DNA from: Apostichopus japonicus
Lineage: Eukaryota; Echinodermata; Holothuroidea; Aspidochirotida; Stichopodidae
DNA: 64,000 bases
Direction of reading: 5' to 3'
Assembly (NCBI RefSeq): GCF_037975245.1
Contig: NC_092564.1
Span: forward strand, 26,159,484-26,223,483
The position numbers and the translations under genes are program-made. This document shows positions 14,401 through 29,400 of the stretch, piece after piece (the first letter of the stretch is position 1; each line of letters begins with the position of its first letter). The notes under the pieces were generated by a model that worked only from the letters and a program-made list of their open reading frames with translations, had not been told where the DNA came from and did no database searches.

Positions 14401-17400
14401 CTTTCTCCAAAGGTTTGCTAACTTATTTGTCTCCCGAGTGATGATGCACCCGTTAATTATTCAGTTGCTCACAAAGGTGGAAAAATTATCCCGTCTCGTA
14501 AGGGTGGGTCAGTTTACAGGGACAGAAATTATGCCATAAATATGTATTTTAGGGAGAGGAGTGGGTGGGGTGTGGTTTAATCATGTCAGCGAATCACATC
14601 ATCTTACAGAAGCATCTCTTTCTTGTTGCTAAGCGACCGCATCACCTGTCGTCTTCTTAGTTAACGTCTTCCACAGGCCTGTACGATAATGTAATCTCAA
14701 TGTGGATCATACAAAACCTGGGAAGGTATTCACATTGGTGGACAAACTGACGGTGGTCTGTAACCAACTAAGTTGCCCTTCTTCAAGGCAGAAGGAACAA
14801 AAATCCAGTAGAGATTCAATCCAAAAAATGAGTTAAAACTATGAGTTTTGGGGGATGAAACATCGTCTGCATCGTCAGACGGAAAAAACGAAATTGAATG
14901 AAGTATGTAAGAAAGTAAACATGGTGTGATTATTTTATACAAGACATTTAGATCAACTTTACCGATTCCTCTTTAGGTTTGCCTCATAAATTGGAAAGAA
15001 CAAAGAGTCGCAAAGCCAAGCATACGACCACGAGAGAAGCCATTCAAGGCCAGTCTGAGACGTACATGCCGGAATCAGAAGGAGAATCGTAAGTGTGCTA
15101 TTCTTCTGCCGGGGAGAGTCTTCATCCTTAAAGCAAACCCGGGTGTAGTTTCACAGTGAAAACAGCCGTATTTCACTTCCCACCGAGCAATGTGAAGTAT
15201 GTCTGCCTTAGTGGGAAAGTGTCTACGGCGTAAGATGAGTGTTTTGAAAACCCTATTAATGCGACCAGTTTGTGGGACTCTTATAGTATCGGACTGGTGT
15301 ATTTCTCCAAACCATAGAATCAAACTTACAAAACAATGAATAATATAAGTGTATTATTGATACAGGCAAAACAAGACACATGTATACTCTGGATAGACAG
15401 ACATACAGACAGACAGACAGAGAACTTACTATTGATTGGATACCTCAAAGTAACAAATGGACATTTTGCATGTACCACATTTGTCTACTACAAAATGGAA
15501 TGTTATATCAAGTTTTATTACATGCAAGCCAGAACACCTTCAAGTTTTGAGGCCCACCGATGTATGGGTACAAAAATTTCACTTTGGTCAGCAAGATTAA
15601 TTTCCTACCCACACCCCCCCCCCCCACAACCTCAGCTACATGGTATTATGTGAGCTTGTGGTTCTAAAAGGGCATGTCATTTTCCCATCAGTGAATAATG
15701 GTTGAGATTTCACATCAGAATCCTGTGGGAGAGAGGATTAAACCATGAAATGCATATAAAAACACATTACGAGATTGAGCAAATACTGATCATCGTGAAT
15801 TCCTGTCACTTTTCCACACAATTAAATCTTGTAACCACTCTGTATCTTTACTGTTGACTGTTTTGTACTAGTCTATTGAGTCAGTAAGATCTAGAGCTAC
15901 ATTTATTATAAGTACTGTACACAGTAACTATACATACAGTTTTAAAGCTGTGTAGAAACAAATATTTGAATGAAAGAATTGATATAGTAAATAAAAAATA
16001 AAAAAACAGCAGCCTGAAGAAAAGTAATCCTCATAGCCGGATCACAGGTGTTTAAGATGTAGGTTTGGATTGTTTTCTTTAGCTGTCAAAGTGTCAATGC
16101 TTTTATATGTTCTTTATATATTTTCATTTGTTCTGTTTTTGCCCGTTCCTTTCAGATCCGGAGGTATTCCTGCTAAGAATTCTAAAGGAGAGAGGTTGTT
16201 ATTGTTTTTAGGTATTATAGATATTCTGCAATGTTACAAGTAAGTACGAGCCTTCAGTTCCAACCATTTTTATGTTGCATCTGTTTACCCCCCTCCCTGC
16301 TCCCACCCCACCCACCCAAGTAATTAAATTGTTGTCCGTAACACATCTCTCCATGGCTCACTAAACTAATTCACAAAATTCAAGTAATGAATCCATAACA
16401 ATGATGCAATGTCAATGCTCATTACAGAATAAAAACCCACATGGAAAGGGTCAAGCCTTTTGAGGTGCTATTAATTCAAGATTCCTTCCCCTCCCCCCCC
16501 ATGCTCACCCGGCTTTACGACAGCACACTTTATGCATAGGATTAGAACCAGTAAACTCCTGGTAATACTTGTCCTATTTTTGGCTGTCACAACTATTTCT
16601 TGTTTGAGGTATTCTTTCAAGTTAATTTAAACTATCACAAGTTTACAGTTTCCTGCAACAGAAATGTAAAAAAAAAAATTCTACTTTCATTTCCAAATTT
16701 AAGCTTTACTCTCACCTTTAGTATCACCTCTCAAAAGCCCTGAAGTTTAGCCATTCCAGTACCAGTCCCATAGCATCTTTTCCTAAATCTTTTTTTTCCC
16801 CCTGTGCTCTCTATTCCAACAAGGTTAAGAAAGAAATTGGAACACACGTACAAAGCATTCGTTCACGACGGTGATACAGTGTCTGTTTGTCGACCAGAGT
16901 TTTTCGCTAAACGGTTCCAGGACTTCATGTTACAAAGAGTTTTCAAGAAATTACCAGGTAAGCGACAGCTCTCGACGACATATGAAGTGTCTAAGGGTCG
17001 TGGATCCAATCGGCTTCACTTTTTGTCTTCTATAACCTTTGACTGGGCCAGAGAGATGGAAATCAGTTGCAGGTCAGGGCTAAACAATGAAAATATTTGA
17101 GAAATTCAAATAGTCTTTGTGAACAACTTTGGTTCACCACAATTCAAACGTTATATCCACAACATTCAGCAGATTTGGACAAATGCTCTAGGAGGGGTAG
17201 CATGTTTTACATTTTCAACAAAGTTCAAAATTCATAAAATACTATTGCACATATGAAAACTCAGCTAAAACAAACCACTTACAAAATTTCTTCCAAATCG
17301 AATGAAAAAATGACAAATTGGCAGTCATTCAAACATGTTAGCAAAAAGTGACTGATTTTTGTCAGAATCACACGGTCACTATAGCTTTTGAGTTTGAGAA

Positions 17401-20400
17401 TAAGATGAAAAAGTTTGATAAAAGAAAAGGCAATTTAAGCATCTGATATTTTGTATTAAAAATCATGTTTAAACTTGAAGTAGGTTAATCTTGACCTCTA
17501 TGGGCAACAAAATCTAATATTGGTTTGAGAGAAAATATGTTAGTATTTACTCAGCAGTGAACATTAGTTGAAAACCCATGAAGGCCATTGATTACCAATT
17601 TGAGATACACTATATCCACTGAACTAGTGCAATATTTATCTGGCATATGTCATTTACAACAGCTGTTGTTGATTTATTCAATGCCTTGCCATAACATTAA
17701 ACTTTGGAAGATTGGTCTTTCTGTTGACATAAGCAGGCATCATAGCAGTTCCTTTTAAAGATTGTACAGTACCACGTTGCTCACTTTTTAATAAAAAAAA
17801 ATTTTCTTTGCCAAGCAATGATGGGTGTGATCGTAATGTTGAGAAATTTCCCCTTCAGCTAGCATGAGCGAAGTTTCATTTCAATCCAAAAGGGGTTTCA
17901 ATGGAGTGAAAAATATTAATGCTGAAGCAACCAGAACTTCCAAATTTTGTAATCTATAATAATCTGTTTTTGTTTTCTTTTATTTCTTTTGATAATTGGC
18001 TGGGATTTATAATCCCTTCCGTGTTTGTTACTCTTCAGAGGAAGTTGATGTTTTCTTTGGTAATGAATCATGATACATTTACATCTTTTTTAATCCTTAA
18101 AAAAACAAACTTCTTTTTCATCTGCAAACTTGGCTGAAATGTCTTTCAATTTCCCTGTTTAGCAAAAAATTATGCCAAAATAAGCTCTGGAGAATTTTTC
18201 TTAGCTGTTTGTGGAAGTTGTTCATGACAGTTATCTCTATCACATAGATCAATTTTGATGGTTGGGTTTGTGTCTCCTTTAACGTTTTGACAGTTTAGAA
18301 TCCCTTTACACGACATAAAAGAAAATAAGAGAAACAAGAATTCAAAAGTAGTAGGGCTAACTACATGCAGGCTTAATGTCATATTCATTTTTTGTCTCAA
18401 AATCATAACATTAAAACATGGTTCAAAGGTTTCACTTGCCATCATCGCTAGACATGATTGCAAAAAACTTTTAAATTGCAGTACCTTTTCACGGTATTGT
18501 TAATATTGGTTTTTACTTCAATACTTCATATCAATTTTTTTGTATTATTTATGATCAAAAATTATGGTAACTTTACATCCTCCTGTTATGAGGGTGCATT
18601 GTTTTATTTTGATGTCCTTATCTTTGACAATCTTCGCTTTTTGTCATCATCTTTTTCTTCTTACAAACACGACAGAAATAATCAAAATATACCTCAAGTT
18701 TGTCTGTCAGTACTGTGATCACATGTGTATACTATTTCCAAATGTTTAACCAGACAATCGATTTTACATAAGAACCAGAGTGTTGCATCATCGAAAAAAC
18801 AATCACGTTTGTTTGCAGTCTCGTTCAGACACTGCTTGAAACATTTTGGAAAATTTAGAAGGAAAAAAAATCTCATTTCCGTCCTTGGAGAGAGAGCATG
18901 TGTTTGTCTATCGCTACAGTATTAAATAGCAGCAGCATAAAGCTAGAGGTAATACCGGGAAATATGGGTGTGGAGCGACCTAACTTTGTTTTTCTCTGTG
19001 GTTTCAAAGATGGCGGTAAAACCATGCATGAATATTCAGATAACATTTTTTGTCTTTCCCTGCAAAGCATCCATTCTGCATGTTTCCAATTTTTTTATTT
19101 TTTTTGTTGCTTTTGTTTGTATTTATCCAAAAATTAAATTTATGACAAAACTTGCAGAGTAGCTCTTTATTTTTTGGAGGCATTTACTATACGTTGAGGG
19201 TTAGAAATTGAGGCACTGTGCACATGTGACTTATTAGTGCATGTTCGTTCCCCGGTTACTTGTGCCTTTTCTAAAATATTCACAACTCACAATGATTCGT
19301 CCCCGATAGAATAGCAGTGTGGTATCGTTACCGTTACGGCGCCACCGTGCACTGTTACCACAGACCAGCAATTTTGAGAAAGTCATCAAAGTTTTGTTGT
19401 CAGTAGCCATAAAAAAAATGATTTTGTTTCTAAATTTCTCACCATTTCACAAAGAAATTACGTTAACACTTTTTTATTTCCACATGAGGCCTGAATTAAA
19501 CTTCCATATTTTTCATTGACATAATTCGTAGACACAAGTGGTAGCTATTTATATAATCTAGTGACTGAGCCCAGCTACCTGCTAACTGCACAAGTTTACA
19601 TAGGCAAGCAGAAATCCTTCACTAACACAACGACACACTGTGTTTAAGTTATTTCCAGGTTTACATAGGCAAGCAGAAATCCTTCACTAACACAACGACA
19701 CACTGTGTTAAAATTATTTCAGGTTCACCAAGGCAAGCAGAAATCCTTCACGAACACAACGTCACACTGTGTTAAAGTTATTTCCAAGTTTACAAAGGCA
19801 AGAAGAAATCCTCACTAACACAACACAATGTTAAATTTATTCCAGGTTCACATAGGCAAGCAGAAATCCTTCAGGAACACAACGTCACACTGTGTTAAAG
19901 TTATTTCCAGGTTTACATAGGCAAGCAGAAATCCTTCAGGAACACAACGTCACACTGTGTTAAAGTTATTTCCAGGTTTACATAGGCAAGCAGAAATCCT
20001 TCACTAACAGAACGACACACTGTGTTTAAGTTATTTCCAGGTTTACATAGGCAAGCAGAAATCCTTCACGAACACAACGTCACACTGTGTTAAAGTTATT
20101 TCTAGGTTTACATAGGCAAGCAGAAATCCTTCACTAACAGAACGACACACTGTGTTTAAGTTATTTCCAGGTTTACATAGGCAAGCAGAAATCCTTCACG
20201 AACACAACGTCACACTGTGTTAAATTATTTCTAGGTTTACATAGGCAAGCAGAAATCCTTCACTAACAGAACGACACACTGTGTTTAAGTTATTTCCAGG
20301 TTTACATAGGCAAGCAGAAATCCTTCACGAACACAACGTCACACTGTGTTAAAGTTATTTCTAGGTTTACATAGGCAAGCAGAAATCCTTCACTAACAGA

Positions 20401-23400
20401 ACGACACACTGTGTTTAAGTTATTTCCAGGTTTACATAGGCAAGCAGAAATCCTTCACGAACACAACGTCACACTGTGTTAAAGTTATTTCTAGGTTTAC
20501 ATAGGCAAGCAGAAATCCTTCACTAACAGAACGACACACTGTGTTTAAGTTATTTCCAGGTTTACATAGGCAAGCAGAAATCCTTCACGAACACAACGTC
20601 ACACTGTGTTAAAGTTATTTCTAGGTTTACATAGGCAAGCAGAAATCCTTCACTAACAGAACGACACACTGTGTTTAAGTTATTTCATAGGCCACAAGTA
20701 GTCGCCTTCTTTTATATTCTATTGTTTTATTTTCAACTATTTTTTGTTTAGCTCCAGTATGAAATTATTCCAGGCTATCAGTATCGAGGTTTGAACGAAC
20801 TGATAGCTTCAAAGAAGAATATACATTTGACTTTTTAGACTGATATATATTTTTGTTCCTTGTTTTACTCCAGCCCCCAAACATTCACCATCAAAGAGGA
20901 AAGGCCAAGCAGGATTCTACAACTCATCGGGCAGGGAGAGGCGGAGAACCGGAGACTCGAATAAAGACCCCCAGAGCTTAGAGAGGGGGATTGCTCCACC
21001 CACGTCATTGGAGAAAGCTATTATTTCAGGTAGGAACCAAAATGTCTGTGTTAGGAGTTTGATTGCCTGCATAAAAGGAGTTTGGCAGTTGTTTAAACAT
21101 CATCATAGAATATATCTAGGTGCTTAACTATAATGGTGTGCTGAGGCTACCGTAGTATAATAAGCTTAATAACCTATGGTGAATACTCTCATGAAATATT
21201 CATATTATACAATGTTCTCTGCAAATTGGCTGATATGTAGGTCACTGTTGAATTAAATAGACTCATTGAAACATTAGCATCATGTCAACACGAACCTTTT
21301 AGTTACTAGAATATTTCAGCAGCAACATTTGCAACCAATTTTCTGTTTGGAATTTCATTGAGATCTCCTGAAAATTTTGAATAATTAGTACCTGGAAAGC
21401 TGTCCGAGTTGTTTCCATTCAGTGTGTTAATTTGCCTTGTTCCTGTATCCGTATGATTAACTCCTTATAATTTAATTTGCAAAAGCTTCTCTTCAGCAGG
21501 TGTGATTCCAAACTGGTCTATTTTAATCAATGAAACAGTCTTAAGAGTATTTGTTGTACTTTACATATTACTATTAAAGAGGCATGAACAGCATACACTA
21601 TCTCAAACAAGAACATACTGCTCGGTAAAGAAATTAAGCAGAATTAATCCGCATGGAGAGATCGGGAGTTTAGCTTTAGTGATGATAAACTGATGTAACA
21701 GGAGTGTTGATACATAGAATAAGAGATGTTGCCAGCAGGTTATGATTGTTGCTTGGACAATTTAAGTGTTAATGACTGTTCACTAATGTCCTGGCTAATT
21801 TTGGTCCTTTAACAATATGTTTAAAATGTCTACAATTGCCTTCCCACTGATGGACATACTGTCTGTGGCAGTGGGTGAGGGACATTGGCAGTGGGTGAGG
21901 GACATTGGCAGTGGGTGAGGGACATTAAGTACTATTGGTGGCAGTAGGTGAGATCATTGTAGTAATGATATCATTCTCTGATCAGTGCTGAGTCAATACT
22001 GAGTGCCATTTGATGTCGCCATCTGCCGGACCAAAGTAGTAACATCACTCAGGGAATCATTTATCCACTGTTGCAAGTTGCCATACAAGATGTGTAGCAC
22101 TTGTTACACGAAGGAACCGTAGCATCTTGTATGAGAAAACTGCTACACAAAATATGAACACTAAATTATGCCCTGATCACTGCTTGCCACCGTACCTTTA
22201 AAACATGCTTGATAAGTCGCTTTGGTCATACCTTGGTACAATAATATCAGAAAGCAAAACTGAAGGAAGCAAATCTCTTCCTTTCGAAAAAAAACTATCA
22301 AAAAAGTGTGACACATTTTCTACGCTTGTATTTGCAGGTGGTGCAAAACCGAAGACATCTCGACCAGACCTGGTACCAAGCACACCGCCAAACTCTGAGC
22401 GAGAGACAGACCGTGAGCAGGAGAATCCCGAGGACGGGAGAAAAAGCCCCGAAACACCCCGTCAAGTGAGTCATTAAATAACTGCTGTATTTTATTAGGG
22501 AGATATTGTGAGAATGTAATTTAATCCACTGACCATAGAGGAGGGGTATCTCAATTGGCAGCCTGGCAGGTCAGATCTGGACCTCAAAAGGTTTCAGTCT
22601 TACCTGCGGCAAATGTCGGCCAACAGTCTTCCACGACTTGGGATATACTGCAGACCCTTTCTGGCTTGGGCTCCCTCTCTTTGTTATATCCAAACACATT
22701 ACTCAATCTAGGTACATTGAGATTATGGTCCTGTATGGCTCTTTGCTACAACCAATGTATCCTCTGGCTGTTGTAGAAAAATCAATTGGGAACCACAATG
22801 CCAAAGAGTATTAAGTACCGAAGAAGACTGTACTAACAGGTCTACATAGCCATGAGATTTATTCACTGTTTCAGAAAAGCAAATTCACAATATCTAGACT
22901 TATAAAGAGACGTTTGTTTGGCTTTTAGACAAACTAGTAAGATGACATTAGCATAGTGGGTTGTATGTGATCATATCTCCATATTCATGTTAATTTCTAG
23001 AAGTACCCCCTCTCCCATTTCTCTCTGTCTCTTTTCTCTCTCTCATCTAAACATGTTTTTTTTTGCTTGTATGGGATGAGATCAAAGTCACCATCTCATT
23101 TCTCATCTTGTTTCTTTTTGATCTGTGAGATTGGGAGGTAGGAAGGGGGATGGCCGGTTAACGACTTCAATCTCGACAAAGATCATCAAAGATTTTATCT
23201 CTGCTACGACATATCCTCGACAAGTAAATAAATGTTGCCGAGACTTTTTCTTTCCATCATCCTAGCAGCCAGAAGAAGTCAAGATAACTTCAGCCAGCGA
23301 AGTTACCGCTCACACAGAGAGGACGACCACCATTAGAACCGAGAGAGAACAAGTCACTGTACAGAGTAGTTCTGTGAACGAGACGTTTGATCTCACCCAA

Positions 23401-26400
23401 CCGTAAGTTTGAAACAAAAAAAAAGAAAGACAGGGAAAATATACAGACAGTTGTTCCACAGTGCCGTTTGGACTTTCAGAGATGCCAAATGTTTTTTCCA
23501 GATAGAAAGGAAAATATCTGAAATATGTTTGTTTTGCTTTTAGTTTATAGTTTATTTCTTGGACACCTGTCCATTAGTGGCAGTTTGGGTAGCTTTGTTT
23601 AACTGGCAGCTTTGGTAGCTTTGTGTGAAATTGCTCTCTAGGAGCAACGAGTTAGAATATGTTCACCTTTCTGCATTTAGAAGTTAGTAATTCTGCAGTT
23701 TGGGTTGCAAGTCAGTCAAGACAAATTTTAGCATAACAAAATATGACAGTTTTCTTAGAGTATGGGTTTCAGTTCTTATGTATCCTAAATCATTAAAACA
23801 CTCATTTTTTGTTTTAACATTTTTTGGGGAGTAAAATGTCTTCCAACAGTTTATTGAACGAATCTAGTGCCTGGGCAATGAGATGATGTCTCCGCATTGT
23901 AATTTATTCAAGAAATAAAACGGTTCTTTCTACCTAAAGATGACAACTATACAGTGAAAGTTTTTATATTGTAGTGTTAACTTCTATGCCTTTCAAATAC
24001 CTTAAACAACAGTTGTCACTGGTTTTGCTACTACCTTGATACGGTGTCTATTTAATTATTCAAGTTTCAAGCAACACCAACTTTTCCTTCTTCAGTGTGT
24101 GATCACAAAGTTTAAAGATATATTTACAACCATAATTACGACAATTTTCCTCGACAATGCAATTCTACATCTGGTCTAAATATTTCATGGTATCATAATC
24201 ATGTAACATTTCTGTATCATCATCTGTGGAATAATGCCATCGTTCACCAATAATTAAATAACTAAATAAATATGAACGGTAACTTTTGCATGTAATATCT
24301 AAAAGTAGGTATTATAGCTCCCAAAATGTTAAGAAGAAGGTATACATTACAAAGTACTTTAACACTTTGTATGCAATAAAATAAGGTATGCCTTGGGTAT
24401 ACATAAAGTATACCTAAATATGGGTATACATTAACATACCTAACGATGGGGTAAAGGACACCTTTAATAAGTCAGGTATATATGAAACGTGCATAGTGAT
24501 ACTAATACTTAACTTAACTGGTAATTGGGTACACATCACATCGTACATAAAAATAGGTATAAAGTGAGTTACACCTACCGTGGGCCATAGTAAATGTTCA
24601 GTTTCACGGCTTCCGTGAAATACATATATATTTTATTTTTAATTTGATTTCTTTTCACGTATTTTCATAATAAACCTTTTACCCTGTTTAATCGTGAGAT
24701 GGCACTTTGCTTCTTAGTTGCATGGCAATATAGTATTTTTTTTATTTTTTTTTTTAATTCCTTGATAGTTGTGCATGAAATATTTTAAATAGCATTTCAT
24801 GAAATGTTTCCCACAAAAGAACACAAAATGATAATATCTTTCTGGAATTTGCTTCTCTTTTTTACCCCAAAAATATTTTTAGATGGAAAAGTTGGCAAGA
24901 TGTGGAAACCTTAAAATGGTAAAAATGAAACACCATATTAGGCATTTCATGCTTTCTTTTAAACCAACACTTTGCCAAATACACAAACAATAGTTTAGTA
25001 CGAAAAAGAGCGTCCTTTCTACTTTTCAATATGGTATTTTCTTCTTTTCACTGAAAGATTTTCCAAACACTTTTTTTATCAGCAAATATATATTTGAAAA
25101 CCCACTTTTAATGGTTAAATTTTTGCCGTCATGCGACTAAGATCAACGTGTCACATCTCGATGCAAAGGGGTTTATTCTCATCTTTTCTCATTCTTTCAT
25201 CTTCGAAACTAACAAACGACGTTGTTTATCTTCAAGGTCTCAATGATTCTGCTTTGACCAGTGTCTCGTGATAACCCCTCAATATGGTAATCATTACGTT
25301 TTCAATCCTCATAGCAAAAAAAAAAAAAACAAAAGTGATATTATTTATTACTAAGTCTTACATTTCCTCTCTCTCTTCGAGGTAGCTGCTGTTTTTTTTT
25401 ACTTCGGGATTATACACTGGTGGATTTTGAGCACTTTTGAGATATATTTAAAGAAAGAAACAAAACATTCACATTTTTAATAGCATCTTCTTTGTATCTC
25501 AATATATTTCACAGCATGCTGAAAGCAAAGCCCTCTCTTCCTTTGGCAGTTTGTAAATGTTCTGTCCTTTGCACTGAGTAAACATTTTTCTAATATCAGG
25601 TTGTGGTTTGCCGCAAGCCAGCGTACCAGATGTGAAGCAAAGTTTTTAGAGAAATACAAGGTTATCATAAAAAGGCAGAAAACCAAATTTGTAGCATTTT
25701 TAGTTCATCATCAGCCTGTTAAAGTAGCCGGATCTGTTCCCCTGAACATCTCTGTAACTGTTTGTACAAGTCAGAATGACAATATAGATTGTAGATTGAC
25801 TGCCCCCCCCCCCCCCACCCACCCCCTTCTTCTGTTCCTTACCTTCCCACTTCTGCAGTGAGCTACTGCCAGTTTTCAATGTGACAAGCTGGTAACATTT
25901 TACAACCATTAAACCTGCTGATGCCAAGAAATAATTACTGACTGAAAAGTAATAATTATCCAATAACTACCGACTAAAAAGTAATAATTATCCAGCATTT
26001 ACTTTCTCATAAATGGGTTTTTGAAGAAACGCAAAACATAAATAAGGTTTGGCAATCTTAAATAAAAAAAGCACAGATTGAAAAATTTCAACACAATATT
26101 TTGCAGAAGTATAGCAGTGTTGGCTAATGTAAAGCTGAATGTGAAACTTAACTGGTTCCCTTTCCAACAAACCAATACTTTGCAGTAATTATGTAGAAAA
26201 AAAGTTCAAAATTATGCGTCGCCATGGATTATTGTGACTGTTCCCACAACTTCACTGACTGCATGCACAAATTCAGCAATCTTAACTAACAAAGACAATG
26301 GCAGATAATTGTCTAAAATTAACAGCGTAATTAAAATCAAAGAAAAACATTTTTTAAGCAGGGGGAGGTTGAGGTCCTTTTTTTTTCAGCTCTTCATGTT

Positions 26401-29400
26401 TGATAGATATTTAATATCTTATATTTGATCTCTTATCAATCTTTTCTCTTCTCTTTATAATAATTTTTTTTTATTTCTTTTAATCTGGGTTTTTATATTT
26501 CTTTCTGTTGTTTGGTTCCATCTGCAAATAGCGTCACTATTTCTCAGAATCAGAGAAATATCTCATGTAAGAGCTAAATAAACGTATTCTATCTTACAAT
26601 TGTGATTGAACGAAGAAATTATTATCTAGAGCAGAACTTGTAGAGTTTTTAACTCAGCCTCTTCAATTCTTAAATCAAAAGTTATTCAGTTCTCAGCTAA
26701 CATATGAAAACAGCGTTATAACAGAACCTCAAAACCTGCTGTTCCATTAACCGATTAAAAATTCTACAACTTTTGTCTTAAATATTTTTCAAGACCTGTG
26801 CAGCTGAGCAGCATTACAGAATTTGGTATTTTTTCTCTATTTTCAAGTATTACGACAGTTTTACTTGCAATAAAAACATGTACAAACAAAGCAAATAATA
26901 AATAACTGCACTAATCAATATTAAGTAAAAGAATAAGACAAGAAAAAATGTGCTTGTATAGTGAGATTTCTGTTACCTTGAAGTAGATCAAATAGTTTTG
27001 ACAGGATATGCAATCCCTGGCTTTACTGAGGTGGGAGGTGGGTGGGTTGGTGGTGGGTGGGGGGGGGGGGGTAATATGTTTAGTGTTCACCCTCTGGAAG
27101 TCTCCATCCAACTGTTACACTCTTGATCTACCATGTCCACCAGTTAATACACCCTATTAATAACACCCTTTAATGTTATTTCTTTTCTGTGTGGCTCTTG
27201 ACCATTCTGGTCTGCTGCCCTCAACAGTTTAATCTGTATTGGCACATACATCAGTGAGAGAGATTCGTACTGCAATGCACCCTTACTCATAATCCCAGTA
27301 CTGTTTCCAGCTGTACAGCACGTATAAAACATATCTGCTCTATCAGTGCTGGACACCAAACATAAGAAAGTGGTACATGCCAAAATAAAAAAATCTTTGT
27401 CAAATCCTTTGGGTAAAAACAACTTACCATCTCAATTTATGAATGTAGCTAGCCACTGGAAAATAAGATAGTATTTTTGTGTTTGCACTTGGTCAAACAT
27501 TATAAATCTTCAAACTGTGTATACCTATGATATAGTGAGTTTTTTTTTGGGGGGGGGGGAGTGGGTGGAGGGGGTATTGAATGATAGTGATCTTTTGTGA
27601 GAAAGAGGGACTCTAGTAAAAGTTGCTAACCTCCCCTTTTCTGTTTCGTTCCTTGGAGAACAGCTTGGAGAACACCACATTGCCAAATATTAGAACCAGA
27701 TTATTGCTTCAAAATCAATGCTTTACTTTGTAGTATGGAAACTTTGTAAAGCAATACTGCTAAACATGTTTGAGATACATACCAGACTTGTTCATGTTTG
27801 CATCTAAATCTGCTACCTGTTATAAAATAAATACAGATATTCACACATCGGCAAGAGGCAGACTATTTTTTTTTTTTAAATTTGAAATGATTGCAGTCCA
27901 ACAAACCATTCCTAGCAATCGTTCTTTTAATCCGTTTTCAGTTTACAAGATATTTACCATTAGAATTTTTTGTAAGTGTGGCCTGCCCCTTTAAAGCAGG
28001 ATCAATGATCAAGTGGACTCCTCACTCCAGGCCTTATTTGCATATATGCAAATCCATTTTTTGTGAACTCAACTAACTACATCCTTACCAACGGAGCACC
28101 AAAGGATGAAATCTAAAACCCATAAGTGTTTGATAACTTGTTTCTTCATGTGTTGTTCATAATGTATCATTTTATACATAAAACAAGGCAGACATTTTCC
28201 TGTGATTATGATGTTGCTTCTGAGGAGCTGACCCTAACGGTCTGTGTGATAGACTACTTTGTCCAGCCAATTTCATTGATGAGCCTCAGTCTGGTAAAGG
28301 GTAATTTCTAACACAAAAAGTGGTGTAAAACTGAAAGCATGTACTGATAGCAGTGATCTGTAATATTAGTCTATAACAGCTTCCAAAAAAAAAAAAACTA
28401 TTTTGGGGCCAAGAGAAATAATAATCTAAAGATCTAATTATGGCTTGGCATGTGTCTCTCAAGTAAACATGATGGTTGTTTCCTAATTTTTAATTTTTTA
28501 TAATTTGTCTAATAGCCTCTTTCAGATGGAGCTTTCATCAATATTAACCCTGTTTTTCATATCATTCAAAATTTTGAGTGCAGAACTCATGGAAAGCCAA
28601 ATTAACAATTTTGTGCCTACATTGAATGTAACATAGAGAGGCCAAGCTTTCTTACTTCCTATTTAACCATTTTCTTGAGTTGGTACTTAAGTACCAGCAT
28701 CGACCTGGGTTTCTTCATTTTTGCCACATAATTTCCATTTCGGGCAGTAGTTTGTAGTACCTTTGACGCATGCATGAAAATGGATTTTAGCAAGGTTTCG
28801 TTAATACTTGACAAAATGATATTCTAACAATTGTATCGTAATTACCACACACACACTCAATTATGTTTTTAGTCCCTATGGTATTGTTTTGTTAAGGCGT
28901 AACAATTGATTGATTTTCATGCATATTTCATACCCATTATCCATATCCCATTTCAACCATGGGTGACACCCTAAAGACTGTATACAAGGTAGCAGGTATT
29001 AATCATTAACTTCATTGGTATGGACTTTGGAATTTTGAAAACACTGACCAAATACGCTGAATTTCTACCAGATTTGTATACTTTCTCTACCGTATTATAC
29101 ATCTTTTCTCTCGAATGTTCAGCGTGGTCATCTTGTGACATGTTGCATATTCATTATCTCTATTACCTGTCTGTCTTCTAAATTATATTTCCAACATCCT
29201 TCAATCCATGCTTTCTGCATTTGGTCAACTTTTCTGGCAACTTTACGGAAAGATTAACTCTTATCATAACATTAAACATGTGTTGCACGAAATTGTGCGC
29301 ACTACATATCGCTTTGCAGTCTGGTCGGATAGTTTTAGAATACCATCGCATTGGGTTGGTCATTTGATGATTGTTAACCTGCATAACTCCTGCATCAGTG

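Noticed and set aside
19590-20688. CRISPR-like array
   Set aside because: Repeats are contiguous 65-bp units with no unique spacers, in an intron of an animal gene; it is a minisatellite.
27144-27422. Minus-strand 92-codon open frame as a gene
   Set aside because: No domain or homologous motif recognised; within a PIP5K1 intron and antisense.
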